The notes under the pieces: generated by a model
Told to the model about the DNA's origin: nothing
Seen by the model: only the letters and a program-made list of their open reading frames with translations
The model's database searches: none
NCBI GenBank assembly: GCA_016808115.1
Contig: JAEQBH010004104.1
Coordinates: forward strand, 806,001 to 870,000
Source of the DNA: Tetrastigma voinierianum
Lineage: Eukaryota; Streptophyta; Magnoliopsida; Vitales; Vitaceae
Length of the DNA: 64,000 nucleotides
Direction: 5' to 3'
Shown: one piece after another, positions 32,530-45,660 of the stretch
How positions within the stretch are numbered: position 1 is the stretch's first letter
Layout: each line of letters opens with the position of its first letter
Program-made: the position numbers and the translations under genes

Positions 32530-35500
32530 CAATTATCAGTTAAGCACTACATCTGACTGGGTTCTTGATTATGGTGCCTTTCATCATGTAACCAATGATC
32601 TTGTCAATCTCTCACTTCACTATCCGTATTCTGGCTCAAATAATGTTGTCCTTTGTGATGGTACTTATCTTTCCATTCAAAATTTTGGCACCATGCAATT
32701 GTCCTCATCTACTCACACACTTATACTTGACAATGTTTTACATGTTCTGACGATGTTTATGAATCTAGTTTTAGTTTCGGCTCTTTGTGCTTCTAATGTT
32801 GTGACTGTATTTCTTTTTTATCACTATTTTCAAGCACAGGATCGTCAAGCGAGGGCCAATTATGGTCATGGGCAAGCGCACTGATGAGGTATACCTTTGG
32901 CCAAATTCCTCCTTCCTAATCAAGTCAAGTTCTGTTTCAATTTTTTCGTTTGTCTTGTCGTCGGTTTCTCTTTTGACATGGCATAATTGTTTAGGTCACC
33001 CTTCTTTTAAAACTTTTAGGAAAATATTGTCATCTATGAATGTTTCATTTTAGTCTTCTCAATTTCATAAATTTTCTTGTAATTCGTGCAATATTAATAA
33101 AAGTCATAAGCTTCCTTTTTCTATGTCGTCTATTTCATCTACGCCTCCACTTGAAGTTGTTTATTCTGATGTATGGACCTCACCCATTCTATATGTTGAT
33201 GAGTTCAAGTATTATGTCATCTTCATTGATCACTTTACTAAATGTCTAGTTCTACCCACTCCTAAACAAATATGATGTTCACTCTATCTTTGTCACTTTC
33301 AAATCCCTAGTTGAAAATTACTTTTCCTCTAAAATTAAAAAGTTGTTTATTGACAATGGAGGTGAATATATGGTTCTTCGCTCCTTTCTTTCCACCCATG
33401 GCATCACTCATCTCACTACTACACCCCACACACCTAAGCATAATGGCTACTCTGAACACCGACATCGACATATTATTGAAACTTGCCTTGCTATTCTTCA
33501 CTGTGCCCACATTCCGCTCAAATACTAGTCCTATGCCTTTGCTACAACGGTGTATCTCATTAATCGTATGCCTAAAACAAATCTTTCTTTCATGTCATCC
33601 TTCGAAAAACTCTTCAACAAAAAGGTGATTTCCACCTAACTCTGGGTCTTTGTATGTCTTTTCTTTCCATGGCTGCATCTGTATGCAACTAACAAACTTG
33701 ATCCTCATTCTTGTCCATGTCTTTTTCTTGGTTATTTTGCTACTTAGAGCGCCTTTTTTTGCCTTAATCTATCAAACAACTGTGTTTTTGTCTCTCGCCA
33801 TCATGTTCAATTTGTTGAAGTAGAGTTTTTGTACTCCTCCTTTCTACTTGAGTCTTTCGCAAGCCCTCCCAGAGCCAGTCTCATTGCCTCGTGCCGGTTG
33901 TATGTCCAGGTTGCCGCACCGGATAGTCCACACACCTGCGATCCAGGGCTCGTGCCTCTGTAGTCACGACCATCTGCTTTGGCTAAGCCCACAGGTCCCT
34001 CATGTGGAGTTCCCCCTCCTGCGGTCCAGCCACTATATCGACTCTACCTAGGCCTCAGTCCATACTCTACGTGAATTTATGCTTGCCTCCACACTCCTTT
34101 CTGAGCGTCCTCTGACCACCCAGCATCACTGACTCGTGCCTCCTTTGCGGCTATAGGCATCTTCTTTTATTAATGCTCATCCTATGACTACTCGACTTAA
34201 GAATTCCATTGTGAACCCACATTCAAAATATGGTCTCACTATTTTGGTTCCAGGTGAAACTGAACCCACTATTGTTGCTCAAGCTGTTAAAAATTCCTTA
34301 TGGTTGCAAGCTATGCATGAGAATGAGCTCACTTCTCGATCCTGCATTGAATCTTGTTCATGATCCTCGTCGAGACATATTAGAGAAATAAATGGGTGTT
34401 TCACATCAAACGCCACAGCGATCTGGCTCTATTCTGTCTGAGTAAGTGCTGTTCTTGAGGCTTTCATCAACAACTTGGTGTGGATTTTCTTAAGACATTT
34501 AGTCCAGTTATCAATCCGATCACAATTCACACAATTCTTACTATTGTTCTACCTCATCAGTGAGGCATTCGGCAATTGGATGTCAATAATGCTTTTCTTA
34601 ATGGTGCCTCATTAAAAAGTACAATATGGCTGACAAAGGGCATGATTAATCAACCTTCCTCGTCATGTGTGTAAAACTACCTTGAGGCTTTCTATAGTCT
34701 TAAACATGCACCTCGAGCATGGTATAACAAACTCAAGGATTCCTCATGTCTCTCACCTTTTTCATATCTCGGATCGATACATCCCTTTTCATTCTCATCC
34801 AAAATCATAGTGCTATCTATTTTCTTGTGTATGCGGATGATCTCATTATTACCGGTAGTGAACCCTCGCCGACAAGTATATTTTCAGAGCTTAATCAAGA
34901 AGTTCTCCATCAAAGACTAAATACTTTAGCTATTTTTTGCGGGTGTGGAAGCTCTTCCCACCTCTACTTGATTATTACTTACACAAAAAAAATATGTTGT
35001 TGATCAACTTTTGAAGCACAGCATGTTAAATTCAAAACCAGTAATAGTGACTCGCTGCTCGGGCTCCCTTGTCCACACACACGGTTTCCATGACGAATGC
35101 TGCCGCCAAGTCTCAAAGCCATAAGCATCTTTGAATGACCCGATCGAATATCCCTTTTGTTGTAAACAAACTATCTTGATTTATGCATGCTTCATTAGAG
35201 GTTCATTGGGGTGCTATTAAGCACCTTCTCCGGTATCTTAATGGTACTAGTAATCTTGGCATTAGGTTGCTATCCTCCACTTCGCTTACATTGCATGGTT
35301 ATTTAAATGTTGACTAGGCTAACAATACTAATGATCGCACATCCACGGGTGCCTATGTCATGTTTCTTGGTGCTAATCTTATTTCTTGGCACTCCAATGA
35401 ATAGTGAGTAGTTGCTTGTTCATCTACTAAGGTCGAATATAGAGCCCTTGCCTCAACCGCAACGGAACTACAATGGATAAAATCACTTCTTAATGAACTA

Positions 35501-35767
35501 CATCTTCCTTGGCATCAAACATCGACTCTCTACTCGGACAATCTTGGTGCCACTTATCTCTGTGCCAACCCGGTCCTCCATACTCACATGAAGCATCTTA
35601 ATATTGATTATCACTTTGTTCATGACTTTGTGCAGTCTTCTACTATTCGAATTGTTCATGTTTTTGCCGGAGATCAATTTGTTGATGCTCTCACAAAGTT
35701 TCCTCCTCGGTCAAAGCTCTTAGATCTGTGTGACAAGATTGGTGTTGCTAGCCGAACATCATCTTGA
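32530..35767 (+). pseudogene. pol: copia pol: protease, integrase, RT, RNase H
   Basis: Protease: DWVLDYGAFHHVTND (about 32556-32600), where the active D-S-G has become D-Y-G. A GAG-pre-integrase motif WHNCLGHPSF is at about 32978. Integrase: LEVVYSDVW (33148), IDNGGEY (33350) and HGITHLTTTPHTPKHNG (33398-33448). RT: RQLDVNNAFLNG near 34570 and VYADDLIITG (34828), with the usual YVDD-type catalytic box as YADD. RNase H: ACSSTKVEYRAL (about 35415) and LYSDNLGATYLCANP (about 35528-35575), ending in a stop at 35765-35767. The first half of RT is badly eroded. Confidence 0.8.
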
Positions 35768-35768
35768 G

Positions 35769-35810
35769 TGGGCATATAAGAGATAACATTATCTAAATTT
35801 TGAATTGTTT
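35769..35810 (+). repeat. 3' LTR of the copia element, left piece
   Basis: tgggcatataagagataac followed by attatctaaattttgaattg, matching the first 40 bp of the 5' LTR, then interrupted. Confidence 0.75.
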
Positions 35811-35817
35811 TTTATAA

Positions 35818-36488
35818 TGCCTTTTTCAACCTGACCGGGCCGAGCGCTTCGGGGGTCGCCGGGCGATCAGCTCGCGCTACCGGCCCATGGGCTCGGATGA
35901 CACCGCCGGTTTGTCAGTCTCCGACGTGGTACACCTCTCAAGAAAGACAAGCAAGAAAGAAAGGGCCTGGCGGCCGCCCATACCACCCGATGCCTAACCC
36001 GCTCTTTCGAGAGAAAGATGACCGCGAGAGCTAATGTATCAAGGCACCTACACCGGGATGGGGTGGCCCGATATTTATAAGATATGCTTTTCCCAATGGA
36101 TGGTGATTAGATTCTTTCCCACGGACGGATATTTCCCGCTTTATCAGACCGGATTCGATAAGGGATATCGAAAGAGCAGTTTATTTAGAATTATCTTCTC
36201 GCCCTCACAGGGATCCTGGGCCGATCTACGTGACGTACTGCTATATCGCGAATTATCTTATTTTCTCAGCCGTGAGATTTAGTCAATTTACAAGATAATA
36301 TGTTATCGGGGATTATTCTGCTTCCTTATCGATGGATTTAGTTTGATTTGCGCACGTCAGGCTTTCTCAATTATCTCATAACCTACTAGTCGAGCAGACT
36401 CAGCCTCATTTCGGGCCGCATCAAAGGCCTCCGAGTGTTTCAATGGGCGCGCTCTGGCTCGCGCAGCGGCCCGCGAACCCATTTTTCA
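35818..36488 (-). repeat. 3' LTR of the Tat-like element
   Basis: 671 bp. It shares with 47443-47690 plus 50637-51150 the strings gagcgcttcgggg, aagaaagaaagggcctggcg, ataatatgttatcggggatt and gagtgtttcaatg in the same order. On the minus strand it is preceded by purine-rich GAGAGTGAGGCGGCAAATAG (36491-36511), a probable polypurine tract. Confidence 0.8.
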
Positions 36489-36766
36489 ACCCTATTTGCC
36501 GCCTCACTCTCAGGTACCTGCAGCGTGGGCAAGGGTCAGAACGCCGATCATGCAATTTCCACATGTTTGCTCTGGTCGGGTTAGCCAGTGGTCATCACCT
36601 CATATGTCTCACATAATGTGTGCCTGACTAAACTTTTTCTCTTCGCGAACGAGTTCGAACTTCCCTCTTCCTGGGCTTCCATCTCGAACCTTGTGCGAGC
36701 CTTTTCCGCGCTCTTCCCGAGATAGCTTTTCTCGTTTTATTCTCGGACCGCCGTTTCTTTCTCTCT

Positions 36767-39055
36767 TTGGTGTCTTTTCTGGCGATACGCCGAGGTGTCA
36801 GGTTGGGGCTCGCCAAGTTTCGCTCATTACCTAACATTCCCGGGTCCAGGTCGCTTCTTCTCTCGCAGATCGAGGTGATTCTTCGCACGTCACGGCTCAC
36901 GAACCGGGCCGCGCCTCCGACCGCCGACCGAGGTCGACCTGATGCTCCAAGGGCGCCCTTTCCTCGACAAGCGGTAAGTAGAGAGTGCACTGTGACAGTA
37001 TCCCGGGTCGAATACCCAAAACTGGTCACCGCACGTTTCATCAGCCCAAGAAGGTTGGTCCCTGTATCGCCACTGGCTGGGGCGCACGAATTCCTCCTTG
37101 CGTCCGATTCTAGCCCCGATGTTTTCACCTCCCATGTGGGTTTCTATACCTAAGATTTCGCATGCTTCTTCAAGGTAGCCTTCGATAATCCGCCTTCGCT
37201 CTCGCATCCCTTCATGCGGGCTTCGCAAAGACTTCAACAAGTCCGTCATTCTCAACTTTCGCCCAATGGATGGGGTATTTTGGTTGGTCTATTGGTTTTC
37301 TTTAGTGACGTGGGCTCCTGTTCCCAAGATAGCTCGCTCCTTTATCTTTAACCATAAGGAAACCGAGGGCTTCCTTTATTTTTCCGTGCGTATTTCAAGA
37401 TTCCTGTGATTTCCGCATCTTCCCTCCTCTCACAGTTGAAGGAACGCATTTCTTTGTCACGCCTCAACGGGAAAGATGACCTTCGACAAGATTCCACACC
37501 CGGGCGTTCCGTTGACCACCCTCGAGAATCTACGTGAGTGTCGATTTGTTTCGTATAATCTTTACGAGGTAATCGATATCTCTAATTCGCATCGCCTTAC
37601 GTGCCTCGGGATAAGCCCGACCATTCACCAAGATAACTTCATAGCGCAGCGCTGGGCCGAAGTGTCCTTCGCCCTACGAGCTTATCAAGCCGATACTCCT
37701 GGCCCGAGCTCGAGGTCAACCCGCCTATCGCTTTCAGGCCTTCGCCTCCTTCCACCGTGTGAGCCCCATCTGCCTCTCGCCAAGCCCCCAAGGGAGAGCT
37801 CCGGCTCGCGGATGCTCGCCTCGAAAGTCCCGAACGTGAAACTAAACTTGACTCCGCTGGAAAGACCATCCGACTGGGGGTTCCGAAATTAGGGCGTTCT
37901 TCCTTCTTCCTTCTAATTGCTCAAACATCGCAAAGTGCATATTGCCGCTCCTCACGGAGGTCCCTAAAGCTCCGAGCTCGCAATCCCGTTCTGAGTCTAT
38001 TGCAAAGGCAAAAGGCTCCTCTGGGAGAACGATCGAGCAATCGCTGACTGTCATGCCCATCACGGTTTGGAATCCTCCTACGCAGAGTGTTAAGCCACCT
38101 TCCGAGCCTTACCCAGTTGAAGAGGAAGGTTCGAATCGGCGGATGGCGACTTTTCGCCTCAACGCGAGCTTAAGGCGGCGCTGGCCTCGTCTATCCTTAA
38201 AGATTTCCGACCTCAAGAGGTTCAAGCCATTCGCTTGGCTGAGGAAGCTTTGGCTCTATCCCTCCAAGGGGTTGCCTCTGTAAGTTCCCATATCTTGTCA
38301 TGTCTGATTTCACCCTGAGTTGGGTATCGGTCTTGTGTTAGATGTTGATCTTTGCGTTGGATGTGGCAGGTGGCTACTCATTTGAAGAGTTTGTCCAAAA
38401 AAGCCAATCTAAACGAAGGTCGTTCCAAAGCTGCCCGGGTTTACAAGGCGAGGGTGGCTTCCCTTTCTTCTGAGCGAACTAAGTTACAGGATCGGGTGCA
38501 GCGTATGACCGAGGAGGCAATGAAGCTTAAGTCTGATTTGAAGCATACCGTCTAAGACATGCCCAGCCGAGGGTAGCACTTGAGTCCGAAACAACTGAGA
38601 GCGACCGAAGGTGAGCTCGGGAGGTCTGATGAGTCGCAAAGCCGCACAAATGACTTTGCTAGAGGCTGTGGACTCGGCCGCGCCTCCGCCCAAGATGAGC
38701 TTTAGATGGTTGGGATGAGCTTCTTACATCCTGTGGCGAGTCATGAGTCTAAAGAAGAGCTACGTACGCCAGCATGAATCCACGATAAGACAAAGATCAG
38801 CCTGACGGGGCTCATCATGAGGCTTCCGAGGCTGTAAACTCGGCGCAACGCCTGACTGAGGAGTGTCGTGGGCTGCGTGGGGACCTTCATCAACAAGTAA
38901 CTCGGCTGTGTCAATGACAAAGTTATAGAAGACGAGGGATTTGTGCTCAGACTCAATGGGCTTCGCGGTTTCGCTTCTCTTCGTGAGGAAAGTCAAGTAA
39001 TGCCTACCCAGTTCGGACTTCAACTCGACATCCCTAATGACGAGGAGGCTTAGGA
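36767..39055 (+). pseudogene. antisense accessory ORF (aORF) of the Tat-like element
   Basis: Lies on the strand opposite to gag-pol, between pol and the 3' LTR. Pieces: GVRLGLAKFRSLPNIPGSRS (about 36791-36850); a PHPF/NGW-like domain with FFKVAF, HPFMRAS and SQLSPNGWGILVGL (about 37160-37300); a proline/serine-rich middle; and a helical, coiled-coil-like block with VATHLKSLSKKA and ERTKLQDRVQRMTEEAMKL (38370-38540). The acidic end reads LDIPNDEEA (about 39024-39050). This resembles the Pfam 'putative gypsy type transposon' family (PF04195), which is the aORF product of Grande/Retand elements; in maize Grande it is reported as nuclear. A GT...AG intron (38280-38369) is visible. AATAAA occurs at 39224, about 170 bp past the end. 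Several stops and frameshifts. Confidence 0.65.
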
Positions 39056-39379
39056 GTCCCTCCTCTCATCGACTATTTTGGAGAACCTGACACCCCGCCG
39101 AGGCACTCTTCACCCCCGCCCTCCTTCGATGCTCGATCTCCGCTCACATCTTCGCTTACCTAACTCACTTTATTTTATTTATTTTCATTGGGCCCGGGAC
39201 CCAGACGATGTGGCCTTTTTCCTTAATAAATGTTCTTTTCTTTTTTTTTTCTTTTTTTTTACTTATGCATTCGCCTCGGCTTTTTACACGAACCGACTAA
39301 TTTTCGTCGCATGTACCAGTCAGCCGCCCGGTCAGCGCCTAGCCGTATGGTTCAGCCGGGAAAGATCCGAGCTTCCAAC

Positions 39380-41220
39380 CGAAATCCGAGCTCGACCCCG
39401 AGGCCTTGGGCGGGTTGAATAAATTTCGAGATGATCTTACTCTTAGCCGCACGGTTCGAAGCAGCGTAGTCGAGTCATTAAATCAGCCGCTGCCCGGCGC
39501 CGAGGCTCCTGTGGGCCGACACCGAGCCGAACCGACCCCCAGTCGCATGGCCTGCTCGCAGCGCCGAGCTCGTCAAACCAAGCCGGCTAGGCCCGGCGCC
39601 GGGCTCATGTCGGTCAAAGATGAGCCGATATGACCATTAGCCGCACGGCCCGCATCGCAGTAGTCGAGCTTGTCAAACTAAGCCTGGCTCGGCGCCGAGG
39701 CCTGCGGTCGACAAATGAGTCGGATCGACTCCAGTCGCACGGCCCGTGCAGTAGTAGCCGAGCTCATCAAACTCGAGCTACCAGTTCCCGGCGCCGAGGC
39801 CTTACGTTGAATGAAATCGAGCCTGATCTACCCAGTCGTACGGGCTCGTGGCAGGGTGAATAGCCGAGCTCTCCTCAACCGGGAATTTACTAGGGTCTCG
39901 CATCGAGGCTCAGGCCGGGACAAATGAGTCGACTCGACTCTTAGGTCGTGATGGCCTACGCAGAAAGGCCGAGCCCTCAAACCCGGTGAGCCACCGGGCT
40001 CCCGGCGCCGAGCGTGGTCGAATAAATTCTGCTTAATCCGACCCAGTCGACGGCTTCAGGCAGGAGCAATGAGCTCGCCAACCGAGCTACTAGCCCGGGC
40101 GCTGAGGCTCATGGGCTAAATAACCCGGAAATGACCCGATCGCCAGTTACACGCATGAGCATATTAGCGGGAGCTCGCCAACCGAGCTACTAGGGCTTTC
40201 GCGCTAAGGCCTTACTGGGTCGAATAGTTTGCCGATCTCGACTCTAGTCGCATGGCTTGCGGTGGGTAGCCGAGCTCGTCAAACCGAGCCACCGGGCCCG
40301 GCGCTAAGACCCGCTGGCCGACAACCAGCCGATCCGACCCAGCCGCACGGCCCGTGTAAAGCAGCGGAGCTCGTCAAACTGAGCTACGGCCCCCAAGCGC
40401 TGAGTCTTACGGCCGACAAACAATGATCCGACTCTTGTGTGTCGCACGGCCTCAGAGTAGGGGTCGAGCCCTCAACCGAGCCACCGGGCTCCGGTGCCGA
40501 GGTCTTACGAAATGAATAACCTCGAGCCGATCTCACCCCAGCCGTATGGTTCGTGTAGAGTAGTCGATCTCGTCAAACTAAGCTACTAGGCTCCTGGCGC
40601 TGAGGCACTACTCGTCAAACCGAGTCACGGGCCCGGCGCCGTCCTGCGGGTCAATACCGAAATGACTGACTCCCAGTCGCACGGGCCCGCGTACAGAGTA
40701 GCCGAGCTCGTCAACCGAAGCCAGCTGGGCCTGTGCGCCGAGGCCTCGCGCCGACAGCTCGAGCCTGACCGACTCTGGGCCGCACGGCCCGGTGGCAGAG
40801 TAGCCGTGAGCTCACAACCGAGCTATCGGGCTCCCGGCTAAGGCCTTACGTCAATACTCAGAAATCTTAACTCTAGCCACGCCTGCGTAAAGTAGTCAAA
40901 CCCTCAACCGAGCTATCGGCCCGCTGAGGCCTTAAGGTCAATAGCCTCGAGCGATCTAACTCAGTTACACGGCCTGCGGTAAAGTAGTCGAGCTCGCCAA
41001 ATCGGAGCTACTAGGGCTCCGGCGCCGAGGCCTTATGAGTCGAATAAATTTCGAAATGATCCGACTCTGGGGGTCAGACGGCTCGGCGCAGAGTAGTCGA
41101 GCTCGTCAAACTGAGTTGCTGGGCTCCGAGCGCTGAGGCCTTATGGGCTGAATAAATTCGAGCTAATCCGACTCTTAGGTCGCATGGCCTCGCGAGTAGT
41201 CGAACTCGCTAAACTGAGCC
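39380..41220. repeat. GC-rich tandem array, period about 100 bp
   Basis: About 18 diverged units. Landmark agtcgcacggcccg or variants near 39443, 39541, 39638, 39731, 39834 and 39942 gives spacings of 93-108 bp. Each unit also has gccgagctcgtcaaaccgag and ggcgccgaggcc. Small frames inside (for example 39406-39863) are repeat by-products. Confidence 0.85.
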
Positions 41221-41589
41221 GCGCGCTGTACCATTCAACTTCTAATCTTCGAAAGATGCGAGCCGCCTTTAATGCCGGGTTCATGGAGAATTGGAACGAT
41301 TGGCTAAGCTCGAAAAGCCTCACTTTCATAAATGGAGGCTCCGTTGCTATGGAACCCATACTTTGGAGATTCTGCCCTTCCAGGTGTGTAACTCAAATCT
41401 GCGTGAAATGAAGCGTCGAGGCTTGATCGTCTTCGCCGGGGATCCACCTGAGTATCTCCTCGTTCGCCTTACCGACTCCTCGCTACGGAGTCAGGTTTTT
41501 CCCTAGCCTCCCTTTACGGAGTTATGTTATTCCTCAAATTTCCATGCTAGTGGAATGCGTCCAAGTGAGGGCGCATTCTCAGGCCGCTC

Positions 41590-41825
41590 TATTTTCACCT
41601 TCTTTCTCTTCCTCTCTCCTTTCTTCTCCTTTCTCCTTCTCTTTCATTCTCTCTTCCTTCCTTCCTTCTTTCTTCCACATCTCATTTCTCCCTTTTCCTT
41701 TCCTTTCGCATAAACTCTTTTCCATCCCTTTTCTTCTTTCTCCCTTTTCCATCTCTTTGTTCTTCTTTCTCCTTTTCCATCTCGCTTTCCTTTCCTCTTC
41801 TCGAGGGCTTTTTTTTTTTTTTCGA
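41590..41825 (-). repeat. long pyrimidine (plus) / purine (minus) tract
   Basis: Some 230 bp of nearly pure C/T on the plus strand, with repeated cttctttctcccttttccat phrases, ending in a T-run at 41809-41822. It lies between the pol stop region and the tandem array. Confidence 0.8.
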
Positions 41826-42074
41826 GGGAACCCGTCGTATCGTGTACTTCCGAGGTGTAAGATGACACTATTGATTGTACTTGAATGTAATTCTTGGATT
41901 GGAATAAAGAGTAGACTTTTCCTTTTTGATCATGAACTACATTCTCGTTGTATGTAATTTTTCGCGCATTCTATCCGAAGCCGTTTGAGACGCCTAATAA
42001 AATAACCAATAAACGCTCAAATCGTCATCCAAAAATTGATAATGCTTCATTTAAGATTACAAACCGAGGTCTAC

Positions 42075-45000
42075 TAATAAAAACGCTTAAGGTGTTCCGC
42101 ATTCCAAGCATGATGTAGAATTTTTCCTCCTCCGCCCTGGAGCTCACTGCCCTCGCCCTCGATGACGCAGATACGATGTGTGGGCCTTCCGGGCCAGCCT
42201 AGTTTTCCATGCGCCGGATTTCCTCGTCGCGTGAGCTTCTTCAAGACCAGTCACCCGCATAGCTCCCGGGTTTGACTTTTTGGTCAGACACTGACGCCTT
42301 CCTCGTAATCTTCCATACTAGACTCCGCTCACACTTTTCATCCAAGAGGTCCAAATTTAGGCAGAGAGCCTCGTCATTGTGTTCCACTGTTGCCAACTCG
42401 ACTCGGGGGACTTTAACTCCAACTCGACAAGGCTACCGTCACGCACTAAAGGCCAGTGAACGGGGTTTCCTGTCAGCCGACTACAGAATTCCGCAAAGGC
42501 CCATAACACCTCGAGGAGGTATTCTACCCATTTTCCTTTAAGATCTTCCACTGGGTCTTCACGCGCCTTAAGGGTTCTCGATGACTCGGGTCTCGACCAT
42601 TAGATCAAGTGATGTGCTCTGTGGACGAGTAATAATTTTAATTCCGAGCTCTTAATAAAATCCCCTCGAACTCAAGGTCATTCAAATTGTTTCCATTGTC
42701 TCGGATACTGTGGCTCTGATACCAAACCTCAGATATTATGGCTCACACACAAAATCACAGATCTTCGCTCAGGATTATACCAAAGGTTCTACCACCCACT
42801 CTCAGCGGCGCACCTACTACAACGATGATGACTCAGATTGCCCTTCCCCAACGGGCGTGAGGTCCCAGCATGTCCAAACCCCACCGTTGGAAAGGCTGGG
42901 GCCTGTGGATTGATGTCCAGTGGCTCGATGGAGGCGAGATCTCGCATTCTCCCGCGTGAGATTCAGATCTCCCGACTAGCCTGGCCGCGGCCTCTCAGCA
43001 TCAGGGTCACGCATCCCCGGGCTTTAAGACCTTCCCCGTTAATGCCCGAGTCTGATGTGATTCCGCGATACACTTTCATGCACTTCCCTTAGCACATAGT
43101 CGCCTTTTCCCGCAATGCACTGGCGAATTCGGTGTGAAGAAACCTCACAGAAGGCTTCCTTATGATTAGTGAATCGGGCCGACCGTCCTAATTTTAGATG
43201 CCTCTTGGGTCGTCGTAGACGTCCGTCCCATTATGTAATCCCAAATAGTGGTCCATCCAACTCTACTCGTAATCCGATCGGGCAACTTCCACGCTCATAG
43301 AGATCCATGTAAGGCTCGCAAGGTATTCAAATCGCCGCCATCCGAGGTCTCGTGAGGGGCCGGCCGCTGCCTTGCCAAGGCACGGCCTGAGTTCTCCTCG
43401 CTCGGGAATATGTCTCGACCTAGACCAAGACGAACTTTTTCACTAAATCTCCGCACTTTGAGGTATAGGATCATTCTTTCACTTTCGCCTCAGTATCTTT
43501 CATTTGTCTTAATACTAAATTCTGGGAGTCACACTTCAAGTCGGTCACTTCCAAAGGATCGGGCGAGGTCGAGGCCCGCTATGACAAACATACAAGGCCT
43601 CATTGCAGAGGCTCGAATCCGACCGAAAGTGCGCATTCAATATCTATTCCTTTCCGGGAGGTCGATTAGATCGGCTCCGCTTCGTGGCGCCAGGGCCCCA
43701 TCTACGTAGAGCTTCCTGATGTGAGGTCTAAAACCCGCCCTTTATTGCAGGTGGGCTCTCACTCTCATCACTCACTCAACACTTCGCTTATATCCGATGT
43801 AGAACTCACTACTCTATGGCTCCACTTCATCGCCCTTCCCGAGGCCCCCGGCTTATGTAACACTCTTGTTTCATCTGATATTCCGCTGAACTTCTATGGC
43901 ATGAAATCGAGCAAGGGGCGTATTTCCCGAAATGCGGGGTCACTAATGCCAAGATTAATTTTTCTATCCTCGATACCTCCTCCGCTCCTCTCGTAGCTCA
44001 ACTCCGTACAAGAAACTAGGTGTCGCACTCGACATCTTTGTCCCCCGACAGCGACAACTGGCTCGAAGTCCGAAACAAATTTAAGTATGTGAGCGAGGAG
44101 CTCCCTTCGGGGCTTCTACTAAATCTGGGAGTGGGGGGCTCAAATATGTCTTCACGTCGAATGCTTCTTACACTTCGTATCCCATCAAAGACCTTCTTTA
44201 ATACTTAAAGAAAGGTCGCATTCACCACTAGCCCCGGATACGACCGCTTTTAAAGCAAAGCATCCTTCCCGTCGACGCCGGATCTCCTTTACGCCCTCGA
44301 TGGCGATGGCATGTCAAGCACAGCCTTGAGCTGTCCGGATTTGCCTCAATTCCTCTGTTGTTAACTATGAAACCTAGGAATTTTCCATTAATTCAAGGCA
44401 CACTTAGCCGGATTCAGCCATGTTCCCACACTCTCGTGATCTCGAACGCCTGACGTGTGAGCTATGCGAGTTCTGAATGATGGACTTTACTAGCATATCG
44501 TCTATGTATACCTCCATGGTCGCTCCTATTCGCTCGGAACATCCTCGCTTACCAAATTCTCCGATAAGTAGCTCCTACGTTTCTTAGTCTGTAAAAAGGC
44601 AAGACACGATAGCAATAGGTTCCCTGCCCTGTGACGAACGAGGTCTTTTCTTGGTCATTTGGATCCATGCTAATCTAATTGTAGCCGGAGAAAGCATCCA
44701 TAAAAGTGAGGAGTTCATGGCCAGCAGTGGAATCCACGATGAGGTCGACCACAGAAAGCGGAAACCGCCTTTTTAGGCATTCTCTCGCCGACGCTTCAAT
44801 GAAGTCGATGCGCAGTCGCCACTGGCCGCTTGCTTTTTGACAAGTACGACGCCGCCAACCATTCAGATATTCCACCTCGATTGCCCCCGCCGAGGAGTTT
44901 GCCGACTCCGTTGGACGCCGCCTTTCTCGCTAAGTCTTCCTCTTGCTTTGGATCAAGCCGCTGAATGGCCGACGCTCACCGCGAGTGATTAATGTGGGGT

Positions 45001-45660
45001 CAATTCCTCCCATGTCTGCCTGCTTCCACGCGAAGACGTTTTGTTCCTGGCTCTTCAAAAATGGGTAAGAGGTTTTCGAGGTCCCTCCACTGGGCCTTGT
45101 TCGACAGAGAGTGAGGTGTTCAGTAACATCGCCATCCAATCCAGACAAGTTCTGTACTCTTCCGAGGGCTCGCCTCGAGTGAGCACCTCTGTCGCGCATG
45201 TCAAGATCGTCTGTGTATATGTTATCTAATCGCTTTTTGCTTCATGGATGCCGAGTACATTCCCCGGCCAACGGCCAGCTTCAACCATTCCTACTCCGCT
45301 TACTGTAGGAAAATTGATCATCATGTGGTAAGCTGAGGGAATGGCTTTTATCAGATTAACAGAGGTAATCTACTAACAACATATTATGAAGTAGATGGGC
45401 ATCTACAACGAGGAATCTCATTGCCGACGCTGTTCGGCATGGGATCTCCCAAGGTGAGCACTAGTTGTACTGAGCCCAGGGGTAAAACTTTTTCTCCGGA
45501 GAACCCTCGCAAATGGTGCTAACGTTCCAGCCTTCTCCTTCGATGCCCATCTTATCAAGGCCAGGCGAAGATGATGTCACCAACTCCCGCTGTCGTCCAG
45601 ACCCGATGGACCGCTTTTGTCGCTACAATCGTCGAATTACCAAGGGTCGCCATACTGGCA
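42075..45660 (-). pseudogene. pol: pol of the Tat-like element: protease, RT, RNase H, integrase
   Basis: On the minus strand, in order. Protease region with GFSGEKVLPLGSVQLVL (about 45470-45520). RT: NVFAWKQADMGGIDP (about 45000-45045), FPLSVVDLIVDSTAGHELLT and FMDAFSGYN (44675-44765), and EKTSFVTGQGTYCYRVLPF (about 44605-44665). RNase H with ALSVGFE and DLARSFG pieces (about 43560-43640), no longer in one frame. Integrase: RWGLDMLGP (about 42895), a DNG core piece (about 42695), DLKGKWVEYLLEVLWAF (42495-42545) and the C-terminal HAWNAEHLKRFY followed by a stop near 42080. The order PR-RT-RH-INT and these motifs are diagnostic of Ty3/Tat. Dozens of stops and shifts. Confidence 0.85.

Noticed and set aside
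39406..40426. Several 60-77-codon arginine/proline-rich frames
   Set aside because: By-products of the GC-rich tandem array in the Tat-like element.
41544..41957. 137-codon plus-strand frame rich in Ser, Phe and Leu
   Set aside because: Translation of the pyrimidine tract; no family match.
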